From assembly GCA_017795025.1 (NCBI GenBank), contig CP051243.1:930001-994000 (forward strand): 64,000 nt of DNA. Reading direction: 5' to 3'. Source of the DNA: Flavobacteriales bacterium. Lineage in GTDB: Bacteria > Bacteroidota > Bacteroidia > Flavobacteriales > Schleiferiaceae. Shown here piece by piece: positions 29,383 through 37,307 of the stretch (positions are counted from its first letter, which is position 1; the number at the start of each line of letters is the position of its first letter). The notes under the pieces were generated by a model. It did no database searches, was not told the origin of the DNA, and saw only the letters and a list, made by a program, of their open reading frames with translations. The translations under genes were made by a program, and so were the position numbers.

Positions 29383-30711
29383 TTAATCCTTCTTACCAGA
29401 ATGAGAAGAATGGCCTTTAGGACCCGAGTTTCTACCTTGGCCTCCTTTGGATTTAGATGATTTTTGTGGCCCCCGATTGGATTTCCCCTTAAAGGAACCT
29501 TTCCCTTTGCGGTTATTGCCGTAGCGCGATTTTCCTCGCGGTCGTGATCTAATGGGGCTATCCGACCACTCTGGTGCCTTACCTAATTCCTCGGGTGGAT
29601 TGAGTTTTTCGTAATTGCGCTCCACAAATTGTTCAATGCGCTTAAACTTGTAGATATCGTCGCTATTAATAAAGGTGATCGCCATCCCTTTAGCCGCTGC
29701 TCTGGCGGTTCGCCCTACACGGTGCACGTAATCCTCCGCATCATTAGGCACATCGTAATTAATGACCAGGTCAATGTCTTTGATATCAATTCCTCGACTT
29801 AACACATCGGTTGCCACCAAAATGCGCGTTCGCCTCGCTTTAAATTGCAGGAGGATTTTTTCCCGTTCACTTTGCTCATAATCGCTGGAAATCCCATCCA
29901 CATTCATCCCTTTCCTTTGCAAGCTAGCCACCAGTTTACTGATCTTCTTTTTGGTGGAGCAGAAAATAATGATGCTTTTAAAGTCTTCATGTTGCCCAAT
30001 AATATGGCGCGCCAAGCCTTGTTTTTGCTCCTCGTGAGCCATGTAAACAAGCTGAGTAACACCTTCGGCTGGTTTGGATACGGCTAAGTTTACTTCTTCC
30101 GGGTTTTGAAGAATCTCCTTGGCTAGTTTGCGAATCTTAGGGGCCATAGTGGCCGAAAACATTAAGGACTGTCGCTGGGGTGGACATTCGCCAATAATCT
30201 TCTTGATATCGTCATAAAAGCCAATATCTAACATGCGATCCGCCTCATCGAGGATTAAAAACTGTAATTGATCCAGTTTTACGTATTCGTTCCGGATATG
30301 CGCTAAAAGCCGACCAGGAGTGGCGATGATAATATCGGTTCCTTCACTTAGGGCGCGGCGTTCGGCTTCCCATTCCGGACCGGTTCCTCCGCCGTATACC
30401 GCATAGGAAGTTAAATCCGAGAAGTAGGCTAAACCCTGAATTTGCTGTTCAATTTGAATGGCTAATTCTCGAGTAGGACAAAGAATTAAGCTATCTATAT
30501 GGCCTTTTTTGCGGCTTTTAATTAATCGATGGAGCACGGGTAATACAAAGGCAGCTGTTTTTCCGGTACCGGTTTGGGCGCAACCTATAAGGTCTTTGCC
30601 TTCTAAGATTACGGGAATTGCTTGTTCTTGTATAGGAGTTGCCTCCTCGAAGTTCATATAGGATAAGGACTCGAGCAGGTCTTCGTTGAGTTTAAAGTCT
30701 GAAAATTTCAT
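29383..30711 (-). CDS. DEAD-box RNA helicase (RhlE type)
   Basis: 442 residues. Motifs in order: Q motif F-x17-ATPIQEQAIP (about 3-32), Walker A AQTGTGKT (about 44-51), PTRELAIQI, GG, TPGRL, DEAD in LILDEADRML (about 150-159), SAT in MFSATM, then the second RecA domain with ATDVLSRGIDI and HRVGRTARA. The C-terminal 60 residues are basic and rich in Gly, Ser, Lys and Arg (RYGNNRKGKGSFKGKSNRG), a common RNA-binding tail. It unwinds structured RNA in ribosome assembly or decay. Single-gene transcription unit by position. Confidence 0.95.
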   Translation of the reverse strand: MKFSDFKLNEDLLESLSYMNFEEATPIQEQAIPVILEGKDLIGCAQTGTGKTAAFVLPVLHRLIKSRKKGHIDSLILCPTRELAIQIEQQIQGLAYFSDLTSYAVYGGGTGPEWEAERRALSEGTDIIIATPGRLLAHIRNEYVKLDQLQFLILDEADRMLDIGFYDDIKKIIGECPPQRQSLMFSATMAPKIRKLAKEILQNPEEVNLAVSKPAEGVTQLVYMAHEEQKQGLARHIIGQHEDFKSIIIFCSTKKKISKLVASLQRKGMNVDGISSDYEQSEREKILLQFKARRTRILVATDVLSRGIDIKDIDLVINYDVPNDAEDYVHRVGRTARAAAKGMAITFINSDDIYKFKRIEQFVERNYEKLNPPEELGKAPEWSDSPIRSRPRGKSRYGNNRKGKGSFKGKSNRGPQKSSKSKGGQGRNSGPKGHSSHSGKKD

Positions 30712-30898
30712 AGTTTAAGAATGCACTATTGATGCATGAGTTTCGAAAGGTCTTAAATAATAGTGGGTTTAGAATAAGCCTTCCATAATTTCATGAAAGG
30801 TAGTTTGTTAACAAAGTAAAAGCAGGCTAGGGGCTAGAAATATTTCGGCGATTGGCCTTTGGGTCTTAAATTAGCTGCCATCCAAAATTAAAAAGACC

Positions 30899-31396
30899 AT
30901 GCGTAAATTTCTTTATCTGGCTTTAGTTCCAATGTTCTTTGCTTGTCAGAGTACAGTTACGGATCAAAGTCAAAGCATTTCCTTCCAAGTAAGTAACGAT
31001 ATGCTTTTCTCGGGGCCCAATAGCTTGCAAGGCGAAGGGACGCTCGATTTAGTAACTCTAGCAGAAAACATTGGCGCTCAGAGTGAAAACATCAAGAAGA
31101 TTACGGTAAGCGAGGCGAAAATTGGCATGGCTCCTAGCGGTCAGGCAATTACCGAAAGCCTTCTTTTGCAAATAGTGTCCAACAATAATGACCTTAAAAC
31201 CGTTGGTACCTTAAGTCCTGTGCCGGCCGAGGGTAATTTGCAATTAAACTTAGCTCAGGATATGGACTTACTTCCATACTTAAAAGATGAAGGCATGGCA
31301 TGGGTTTTGGATTTAAACCTTACCGAAGATCATATGGATATGATGCGCGCCAAGGGCGAAGTAAAATTGAATATTGAATACACCGAAAGCAAGTAA
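30899..31396 (+). CDS. Lipoprotein of unknown function
   Basis: 165 residues. Lipoprotein signal ending FFAC (Cys16). The mature part is mostly beta strand with alternating polar/apolar pattern (for example SISFQV, GTLDLV, KKITVSEAKIGM, NLQLNLAQ, EVKLNIEY), consistent with an immunoglobulin-like or lipocalin-like sandwich, but I do not recognise the family. It is followed after 7 bp by a DUF2147 gene on the same strand, so both are likely one operon of envelope proteins, ended by the hairpin at 31877. Confidence 0.72.
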   Translation: MRKFLYLALVPMFFACQSTVTDQSQSISFQVSNDMLFSGPNSLQGEGTLDLVTLAENIGAQSENIKKITVSEAKIGMAPSGQAITESLLLQIVSNNNDLKTVGTLSPVPAEGNLQLNLAQDMDLLPYLKDEGMAWVLDLNLTEDHMDMMRAKGEVKLNIEYTESK

Positions 31397-31403
31397 TTGA
31401 ATT

Positions 31404-31856
31404 ATGAAAAAGCTGATTTTAAGTTTATTAGTAAGCGTTTTTAGTTTAGGAATAAGCTCCGCCCAAAGTGATGGAGACAAGCTAATCGGCGTTTGGCAGC
31501 CCAGTGAGGGTACCGCCTACGTGAAGATTGAGAAAATTGGAAATAAATACTACGGTCGGATCGTATGGCTTAAAGAACCAATGAATGAAAAGGGGGAGCC
31601 CAAAACCGATGTCAACAATCCCGATGAATCCCTTCGCAGTACACCATTAAAGGGATATCGAATTCTCAAGGATTTTGTTTGGAACGAAGAAGAAGGCATT
31701 TGGTCGGATGGTACCATTTACGACCCTAAAAATGGAACCACCTATAATTGCAAGATTGAACTCACCGAAGAAAATAAAATAGAGGTTCGTGGTTTTGTTG
31801 GAACCGCCGTTTTTGGTCGAACCGACGTATGGACCCGCTTAGTGAAGAAAAAATAA
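31404..31856 (+). CDS. DUF2147 secreted protein
   Basis: 150 residues with signal peptide MKKLILSLLVSVFSLGISSAQ. The mature domain matches DUF2147: LIGVWQPSEGTAYVKI, YYGRIVWLK (about 52-60), a central acidic Asn/Pro segment, then GTIYDPKNGTTYNCKIEL (about 107-124) and VRGFVGTAVFGRTDVWTRL. The fold is lipocalin/streptavidin-like and the ligand is unknown; periplasmic. Preceded by the lipoprotein gene (7-bp gap) and ended by a strong terminator. Confidence 0.9.
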   Translation: MKKLILSLLVSVFSLGISSAQSDGDKLIGVWQPSEGTAYVKIEKIGNKYYGRIVWLKEPMNEKGEPKTDVNNPDESLRSTPLKGYRILKDFVWNEEEGIWSDGTIYDPKNGTTYNCKIELTEENKIEVRGFVGTAVFGRTDVWTRLVKKK

Positions 31857-31876
31857 AAAAGGATTGTAATCCTATT

Positions 31877-31912
31877 AAGCCACTTCAATGCAAAATTGAA
31901 GTGGCTTTTTTT
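31877..31912 (+). terminator. Rho-independent terminator
   Basis: Perfect 13-bp stem AAGCCACTTCAAT (31877-31889) and ATTGAAGTGGCTT (31895-31907), 5-base loop, then T residues to 31912. It ends the lipoprotein-DUF2147 unit. Confidence 0.92.
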
Positions 31913-32192
31913 ATGCTATTTATCTTTTTAATAGATGAAAGAGTTTATTATTAATAATGAGATTCATTTAAAGCTTCCCACCAAATAATCTCCCTTCAAT
32001 TTAAGTTAATTCCGCTCTCAACGACCTTTCCCTCAGGTGGCAATGACCTTTCGATGACCATCCATCGACCTTTCGTTAAGACAGCAGGGACCTTTTCATG
32101 ACCATCCATCGACCTTTCGTTGAGGCAGCGGGGACCTTTTTCCGCTTTTGAATAAAAACTTAGGTGAAGAAAGTGTGAAATATCGACCTCCT
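31913..32192. other. Longest gene-free gap (with 31857-31912): terminator plus repeat array
   Basis: No credible gene lies between the DUF2147 stop (31856) and the stop of the convergent gene (32193). The gap holds the terminator at 31877-31912, an A/T-rich part (31913-32020) with no recognised signal, and the 22-bp repeat array (32023-32154). No tRNA, small RNA or promoter could be recognised. Confidence 0.6.
32023..32154 (+). repeat. 22-bp tandem repeat array, six units
   Basis: GACCTTT begins at 32023, 32045, 32067, 32089, 32111 and 32133, an exact 22-bp period. Units 2 and 4 share the tail ATGACCATCCATC, units 3 and 5 share CGTT.AG.CAGC.GG, so the array is also a 44-bp dimer repeat with units 1 and 6 more degenerate. 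It lies between two converging genes. It is not a CRISPR array: the repeat is short and there are no spacers. Confidence 0.8.
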
Positions 32193-32819
32193 TTATGGGG
32201 CTACCGCTATTAAAAAGGAGTCTAATTCACTAAGCTGTCTATAATAATTAAAACCCTGTACTCTTGTGTATAAAACTAAATCCCCAGGGATGATTTCCGC
32301 CAATCGTTCTTTAGATACCTGCGTCAACTTAGAGTCATTATTGAGCCAGTGAGAAACCACTTCACCATCCCGCAAATGATAAATTTCAAAGCTAATCACC
32401 TTGAGGTTAAGGCCATCGCCAAGGTAAATTTTTGATTTTAGCTCCAAATTCCCTTCTAGAATCGCAGCTTTTTTCAAGCTAATCCCAGAGCTTCGACTAT
32501 AGAGATATACGGCCGGTAAAGGCAGAGAGTCAACATATAAGCTTACCGATTCTGTGCGTTGCCTATCTATATTCACATTAAAGTTGTAGACCCCTACGCT
32601 CTCCGCCCTAAAGTATAGATGGCCCTCCTCTGTAGAAAGATAAGAACTGTCTCGAACGGAGCTTAAAGAATCTATTTGAACCCTTTCATTAAAGCGGTAA
32701 GGAACCCTTAAGTAAACGCATATCGTATCCCTTAAAATAGAATCGACTTGAGCCTTAAGTGAAAATGAATGCAGAATGATAATTACTCCAAACAACCATT
32801 TAAGCGGAGAAATCAACAT
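32193..32819 (-). CDS. Secreted protein with possible GldM C-terminal-like domain
   Basis: 208 residues. An N-terminal hydrophobic stretch (about 7-21) ending in LKAQ acts as signal peptide. Residues about 97-208 follow the spacing of the last domain of GldM, the periplasmic T9SS motor protein: LPLPAVYLY, a Gly/Ser turn, SLKKAAILEGNLELKSKI, VISFEIYHLRDGEVV, then RLAEIIPGDLVLYTRVQGF and LDSFLIAV. In GldM this part reads roughly 'PxPVA... ISKAALSAQxGVIAEL... FTVxSF... IKRxxxGDKVYxExI'. The N-terminal half (about 25-95) is beta-rich and unassigned. There is no membrane anchor like that of GldM. It sits 18 bp downstream of an outer-membrane protein gene. The domain match is from memory and needs profile search. 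Confidence 0.5.
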   Translation of the reverse strand: MLISPLKWLFGVIIILHSFSLKAQVDSILRDTICVYLRVPYRFNERVQIDSLSSVRDSSYLSTEEGHLYFRAESVGVYNFNVNIDRQRTESVSLYVDSLPLPAVYLYSRSSGISLKKAAILEGNLELKSKIYLGDGLNLKVISFEIYHLRDGEVVSHWLNNDSKLTQVSKERLAEIIPGDLVLYTRVQGFNYYRQLSELDSFLIAVAP

Positions 32820-32837
32820 AGATAAATTACACTAGCC

Positions 32838-33923
32838 CTAAGGGCTAACATAGCTTAAGCCGATAGTAAAATAGGGCGTGTTGCCCAAGCCGTTCTCGAA
32901 TAAATAAGGATCATCGCTACCAAAGAAGCGTAAGAAATCGCCTCCTTGATCGACGCTGTAACTGTAATTGATTCGATAACCTGCTTCCACCGACATCCAA
33001 AAGAATCCGCTTAACTGACGGGCATATTGTAATCCGGCTCTAATTTCGGAGCGTCGTAATTCCAAATCATTGGAAACGGGGACGCTTCCTATGTTAAATG
33101 GTCTGGGTAAACTAGATTGATAGGTGTCTAAGCTGTAGCTGGCTCCATTTACATTGAAGCCAATGCCGGCATAACTTAAGCTATTAAAGCGATACCGTAA
33201 TAAAGCGCGCGCAGGCAGCAAGGCCTCTATGCCCCATTTCTGGTTTTGGAAGGTATGGTAGTAGTAAATAATCGGTACGTAGTTTAATGCTCCTCCTAGG
33301 TAAGTACGCGATAATCCAAATCCATACATTAAACGATCATTGGATTTCCAACCGTAAAGTGCGGCTATAGGAAAGCGCAAATTGCCAAAGTCGATATTAT
33401 CGGCAGTATAATCTCCATTAAGCTCTGTTTGGGCCTGTATCAAAACGAAGTTTTTAGAGTTTAAGGGCTTAAAGAGGGTGGCCGTAATATTCCCACGGTG
33501 TAGGGTATTATCCTCCAAGCTTTGAGCAAAGGCGTTTGAGCCGGTATTATCGAAGGTATAGCGTTGCTGCTGATACGTTACGCCGAGGTTAATCAAGATA
33601 TTATTACGCGAAATCAAGGGGAAGTTACCTACAAAAGCAATTTGCTGAGCGGCAGCAATTTCGGCATCTGCGCGGGAAGGAGCATTTTGGTCTAGATTGT
33701 TAGCTACTTCCAAAGTATGTGGAAATTGATGGTTGTAATAAATCCCTAATAAACTGGTTGGACTTTGCCCTAAAACCTTATTCGTACAATAGGCTTTAGC
33801 CGGAGGAGCGGCTGGTTCAAAATCCGAAAAATCAAACTCATCTTCATCTGAGGCAGTAGTATCTACCTGTGCCTGAGATACAAAACCGGTTAAAAGAATA
33901 CCAAGGAAAATGTAGTACTTCAT
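32838..33923 (-). CDS. Outer-membrane beta-barrel protein (DUF6268-like)
   Basis: 361 residues from ATG 33923; an in-frame TTG at 33935 is less likely. Signal peptide MKYYIFLGILLTGFVSQAQ, an acidic linker (DEDEFDFSDFEP), then alternating amphipathic strands with aromatic girdles (for example FVLIQAQTELNG, RLMYGFGLSRTYLGG, FWMSVEAGYRINYSYS) to a C-terminal strand YFTIGLSYVSP. This is the layout of porin-like barrels of Bacteroidota. Family name is tentative. It forms a probable operon with the following GldM-C-like gene and is divergent from the NTF2-like gene, the two starts being 74 bp apart. Confidence 0.75.
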   Translation of the reverse strand: MKYYIFLGILLTGFVSQAQVDTTASDEDEFDFSDFEPAAPPAKAYCTNKVLGQSPTSLLGIYYNHQFPHTLEVANNLDQNAPSRADAEIAAAQQIAFVGNFPLISRNNILINLGVTYQQQRYTFDNTGSNAFAQSLEDNTLHRGNITATLFKPLNSKNFVLIQAQTELNGDYTADNIDFGNLRFPIAALYGWKSNDRLMYGFGLSRTYLGGALNYVPIIYYYHTFQNQKWGIEALLPARALLRYRFNSLSYAGIGFNVNGASYSLDTYQSSLPRPFNIGSVPVSNDLELRRSEIRAGLQYARQLSGFFWMSVEAGYRINYSYSVDQGGDFLRFFGSDDPYLFENGLGNTPYFTIGLSYVSP

Positions 33924-33996
33924 GTTTGATAGCAATTATTCGCTACTAAAATACACAGCGGAGTCGGTTCTTTGTAATTTTCCTGAAAAGAAGAAA

Positions 33997-34458
33997 ATGA
34001 AAAATATCCTCATTCTCATTCTGAGCACCTTTACCGGACTCGGTTTCTCGCTTCAAGCACAAGTTAATACGGAAGAGCTGGATTCCATCATGGATGCTTG
34101 GCATCAAGCTGCTGCTGAGGCAGACGCCGAGGCTTTTTTTGGGGCCATGGCTAAAGAAGGAGTTTATATTGGCACCGATGCTAGTGAGCGCTGGCTTAGA
34201 GATGAATTAAGAGAATGGGCGAAGTCAGCCTTTGAGCGCTCTTCGGCCTGGACCTTTACGCCACTCGAAAGAAACTGGCATTACCTAAGTGCCGATGTGC
34301 TAATAGGAGATGAGTTGTTGGACACCTGGATGGGGCCTTGTCGGTCCACCATGGTTTTAAAAAAGGTGGATGGAAAGTGGCTTATCTATCATTATCAACT
34401 CTCGGTTACCGTGCCCAATGATCGAATTGAAGAGTTTAAGGCCCTTTTATACGATTAG
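33997..34458 (+). CDS. Secreted SnoaL/DUF4440-like (NTF2 fold) protein
   Basis: 153 residues from ATG 33997, which opens a signal peptide (MKNILILILSTFTGLGFSLQAQ); the frame is open further upstream but without a good start. The mature part has the NTF2-like pattern: LDSIMDAWHQAAAEADAEAFFGAMAKEGVYIGTD (helices 1-2, about 30-62, quoted in part), W/TFTPLERNWHYL, STMVLKKVDGKWLIYHYQLS (about 120-139). Such domains bind small ligands or act as weak isomerases; no catalytic residue set is clear. Probably periplasmic. Divergent from the outer-membrane protein gene. Confidence 0.8.
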   Translation: MKNILILILSTFTGLGFSLQAQVNTEELDSIMDAWHQAAAEADAEAFFGAMAKEGVYIGTDASERWLRDELREWAKSAFERSSAWTFTPLERNWHYLSADVLIGDELLDTWMGPCRSTMVLKKVDGKWLIYHYQLSVTVPNDRIEEFKALLYD

Positions 34459-34568
34459 CGGAATATGCATTTCTTGCCTATTTAATCGATAATCTTAGCA
34501 GCATTAGCGTTTTATGACCTTAAGGGAGGTATTTCTTTTGTGTTTATCAAACCTTTAAAAAACGTTTT

Positions 34569-34934
34569 ATGCGAACCTGTTTAGCTTGTCAAACCAAATT
34601 AAGTGGTCGAATCGACAAAAAGTACTGTGATCACAATTGCCGAAATGCTTACCATAATGAGTTGAATCGCTGCAGTAAAAAGTACATCCATCTGGTCAAT
34701 AAAAACCTCAGTAAGAACTATAAAATCTTAGAGGAGCTCACCAAACATGAAGTATTTGAAGTAAAAGGTTCAGTATTAAAGGCCATGGGATTTGACTATC
34801 AATACTTTACTTCGATGGTTAATGATCCCGATGAAGGGGTCCTTCTCTTTATTTATGACTTGTGTTATCAACAATTTGATCAAGACATTGTAATTAAGAT
34901 ACGGGAATTAGAAACCTATCGAAATAGCGCATGA
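34569..34934 (+). CDS. Small zinc-finger protein, unknown function
   Basis: 121 residues. The N-terminus holds a four-Cys finger: CLAC (4-7) and KYCDHNCRNAYHNE (about 20-33), close to the zinc ribbons seen in DUF2116/Trash-like and 'CxxC..CxxxC' small proteins. The remainder is helical and charged with no recognised domain (YQYFTSMVND, FIYDLCYQQF). No signal peptide. Its stop overlaps the start of the next gene by 4 bp (ATGA), so it begins a three-gene unit with the small membrane protein and the CrtA-like protein. Confidence 0.72.
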   Translation: MRTCLACQTKLSGRIDKKYCDHNCRNAYHNELNRCSKKYIHLVNKNLSKNYKILEELTKHEVFEVKGSVLKAMGFDYQYFTSMVNDPDEGVLLFIYDLCYQQFDQDIVIKIRELETYRNSA

Positions 34935-35173
34935 GTTTAAAATCCAAATGGCTCCTTTACAGTATCCTAGGTTTACTTTTAGTAGGCGGCGGACTCAGTG
35001 TATTTGGAGAAGCTTTAATCATCAAGACCCTGACTCCCGAAAGTCGGGGTTCTTGGTTTATATGGGGTACAGGAAGTTTAATTTTAATAAATGCTGGGTT
35101 AAGCTTTATTGGGCAGGCGGTAATTTTTAAAGTAAAATTGGAGCGCCAAAAAGAGAACCACCTTGACCGATAA
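34931..35173 (+). CDS. Small two-helix membrane protein
   Basis: 80 residues with two hydrophobic segments: about 8-30 (LLYSILGLLLVGGGLSVFGE) and about 42-66 (WFIWGTGSLILINAGLSFIG), a short charged tail. Small membrane partner or regulator, family unknown. Coupled to the genes on either side: ATGA overlap with the zinc-finger gene and an 11-bp overlap with the CrtA-like gene. Confidence 0.65.
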   Translation: MSLKSKWLLYSILGLLLVGGGLSVFGEALIIKTLTPESRGSWFIWGTGSLILINAGLSFIGQAVIFKVKLERQKENHLDR

Positions 35174-35870
35174 TCAGGATTATATACGTTTAAGCTTTTT
35201 CCATTTTAAGGATCGCCGTTCGCGATGGTGGGCATTTAAGCAAATGCAAGAAGCTCATCCTTCGCTTGTTAAACTGGAAGGACTTAAGTTTTATAAGCTC
35301 TTAGGGAGTGGAGCAGGTGAGGGTTTCAGCTTAAAACCCGACTTCAGTACCTATGCACTTTTACAAGTATGGGAGTCCAAGGAAGCCATGCTTAAAGCAG
35401 ATGGTGAATCATGGCTAAAAGAGGCTTATAAGCAATCCGACGGTCAGTATCATTTTATTTTAGCGCCTTATATGACGAAAGGAACTTGGTCGGGACAGCG
35501 CCCTTTTGAGGCCGTGAATTCAGACGAAACTCCGCTAATGGCGGTGATTACTAGGGCTCGGATAAAACCTTCTAAACTTATTTCCTTTTGGTTATCCGTA
35601 CCTTCGGTTTCCAAGGTTATTAAGAAACAAAAGGCACTTTTATTTCAAAAGGGTCTAGGCGAATGGCCTTTAATTGAGCAAGCGACCTTTTCAATTTGGA
35701 ACCGAGAAGCCGCAATGAAAACCTTTGCCTACCAAGATGAGGCGCATCGTAAGGTGGTGCAAAAAACCCGGCGCCTAGACTGGTATTCGGAAGAACAATT
35801 TACCCGTTTCATGGTAATGGAACATCAGGGAAACTGGCCTAACCAACAATTTGATAAACTACAGAGCTAA
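35163..35870 (+). CDS. CrtA-like (spheroidene monooxygenase family) protein
   Basis: 235 residues. Start is TTG at 35163; no other start codon is available near the conserved part. The pattern of the CrtA/DUF3291-like family is visible: LSFFHFKDRRSRWWAFKQMQ (about 9-28), GLKFYKLLGSGAGEGFSLKPDFSTYALLQVWES (about 39-71, quoted in part), TRARIKPSKLISFW (about 129-142), VSKVIKKQKALLFQKGLGEWPLIEQATFSIWN. CrtA oxygenates carotenoids in phototrophs; relatives in non-phototrophic bacteria have no assigned substrate, so function is open. It overlaps the small membrane protein by 11 bp and ends 9 bp before nhaA. No carotenoid gene is nearby in the window. Confidence 0.7.
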   Translation: MTDNQDYIRLSFFHFKDRRSRWWAFKQMQEAHPSLVKLEGLKFYKLLGSGAGEGFSLKPDFSTYALLQVWESKEAMLKADGESWLKEAYKQSDGQYHFILAPYMTKGTWSGQRPFEAVNSDETPLMAVITRARIKPSKLISFWLSVPSVSKVIKKQKALLFQKGLGEWPLIEQATFSIWNREAAMKTFAYQDEAHRKVVQKTRRLDWYSEEQFTRFMVMEHQGNWPNQQFDKLQS

Positions 35871-35879
35871 ACCCAAATA

Positions 35880-37217
35880 ATGACTCAAACAAAAATCGAA
35901 CGAGAACCTATTGATAAGCTCCAAAAGCGGATCAACATCCTTACGCATAACGACAGCAGTATTGGATTCTTGCTCTTTATTAGTGCCCTTGCCGCTTTAA
36001 TTTTCGCCAACCTCGAAGCAACTAAGCATTGGTATCACCACCTATGGGAAACACCCATCGCCATTTCTTTTGCCGACCATAGTTTTACCATGAGCCTCCA
36101 TCATTTGATTAATGATGGTTTAATGGCCATCTTCTTCTTTTTAGTGGGCTTAGAAATTAAGCGGGAATTTTTAATTGGAAGCTTAAGCTCTTGGAAAAAA
36201 GCCTCTCTACCCATTGGAGCGGCCATAGGAGGGATGCTATTCCCCGCTTTAATTTACCTTCTCTTTACTTCTGGAGATGAGCAAAACGGCTGGGGTATTC
36301 CCATGGCTACCGATATTGCCTTCACTTTAGGCTTAATAAATTTAGTGCGTAACCGAATTATGAAATCGGTTAAGGTGTTTGTGACCTCCTTGGCGGTAGT
36401 CGACGACATTGGAGCCGTACTGGTAATTGCCTTATTTTACACCTCCGAGCTGCATTTAGAGCAATTGTATTACGCCGCAGGAGTATTGGCTTTTCTGTTT
36501 GTCGCCAACCGACTAGGCGTGCGATCCGTGCTGTTTTACAGTTTCTTCGGAATCTTAGGTATTTGGGCGGCATTCTTTTACGCTGGCATTCACCCCAGTA
36601 TTGCCGGCATACTGCTAGCCTTTACTATTCCTGCTCGCACCAAAATTAGCCGCCGCAGTTTTATGCACTATGGACGTAAACTCTTTAATGCTTACGACCG
36701 AACCCGCAGTTTGGATGATCGCCATAACTCTCCAAAAGAGGACAAGCTTTTAGAGGAGATGGAGCAGCTTGGAGATGAGGCACGTGCTCCTTTGCAAAAA
36801 ATTGAATCCGGTCTTCATCAGTTCGTATACTTCATCATCATGCCATTATTTGCCTTTGCCAATGCAGGTGTAGAGTTAAACGGCAATTTCTTAGAGCTCC
36901 TGAGCGGAGGGATTGCATTAGGGATTTTATTCGGTTTAATTGCTGGTAAAATGCTGGGCATTAGCCTTTTTAGTCGGACCTTAATTGCTTTAGGTTTATC
37001 CGAGATGCCAGAAGGTGCAAATTGGCGTCAGCTCATAGGCGTCGCTTTTTTAGCCGGCATAGGTTTTACGATGTCTTTATTTATCTCCGACCTGGCCTTT
37101 AGTTCCAATATGGACATCGCCATGGCCAAAACGGCAGTACTCTTAGCCAGTACGATTGCCGCTATAATTGGGCTACTCATCCTTAGGTCGGGCAAAGAGC
37201 TGCAAAGGACTTCTTGA
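35880..37217 (+). CDS. nhaA: Na+/H+ antiporter NhaA
   Basis: 445 residues with about twelve membrane helices. Family marks: FFFLVGLEIKREFLIGSL (about 81-98), the ATDIAFTLG stretch (about 142-150) and the essential Asp pair in VVDDIGAVLVIALFY (about 170-184). The loop near residues 260-310 is unusually long and charged (RTRSLDDRHNSPKEDKLLEEME, quoted in part), longer than in the E. coli protein. It exports Na+ for H+ at the inner membrane, as expected for a marine or salt-exposed bacterium. It lies 9 bp downstream of the CrtA-like gene. Confidence 0.94.
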   Translation: MTQTKIEREPIDKLQKRINILTHNDSSIGFLLFISALAALIFANLEATKHWYHHLWETPIAISFADHSFTMSLHHLINDGLMAIFFFLVGLEIKREFLIGSLSSWKKASLPIGAAIGGMLFPALIYLLFTSGDEQNGWGIPMATDIAFTLGLINLVRNRIMKSVKVFVTSLAVVDDIGAVLVIALFYTSELHLEQLYYAAGVLAFLFVANRLGVRSVLFYSFFGILGIWAAFFYAGIHPSIAGILLAFTIPARTKISRRSFMHYGRKLFNAYDRTRSLDDRHNSPKEDKLLEEMEQLGDEARAPLQKIESGLHQFVYFIIMPLFAFANAGVELNGNFLELLSGGIALGILFGLIAGKMLGISLFSRTLIALGLSEMPEGANWRQLIGVAFLAGIGFTMSLFISDLAFSSNMDIAMAKTAVLLASTIAAIIGLLILRSGKELQRTS

Positions 37218-37307
37218 TTCTTGCCATTTAATGCTGCTTTTTGAAGGTCAATAAAGGCATATGCCTTATTTTCGCAGCCTAATAATGGCAAATCCAAATT
37301 CGCAATA

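Noticed and set aside
32023-32154. CRISPR array
   Set aside because: Units are 22 bp end to end with no unique spacers, and no cas gene is in the window.
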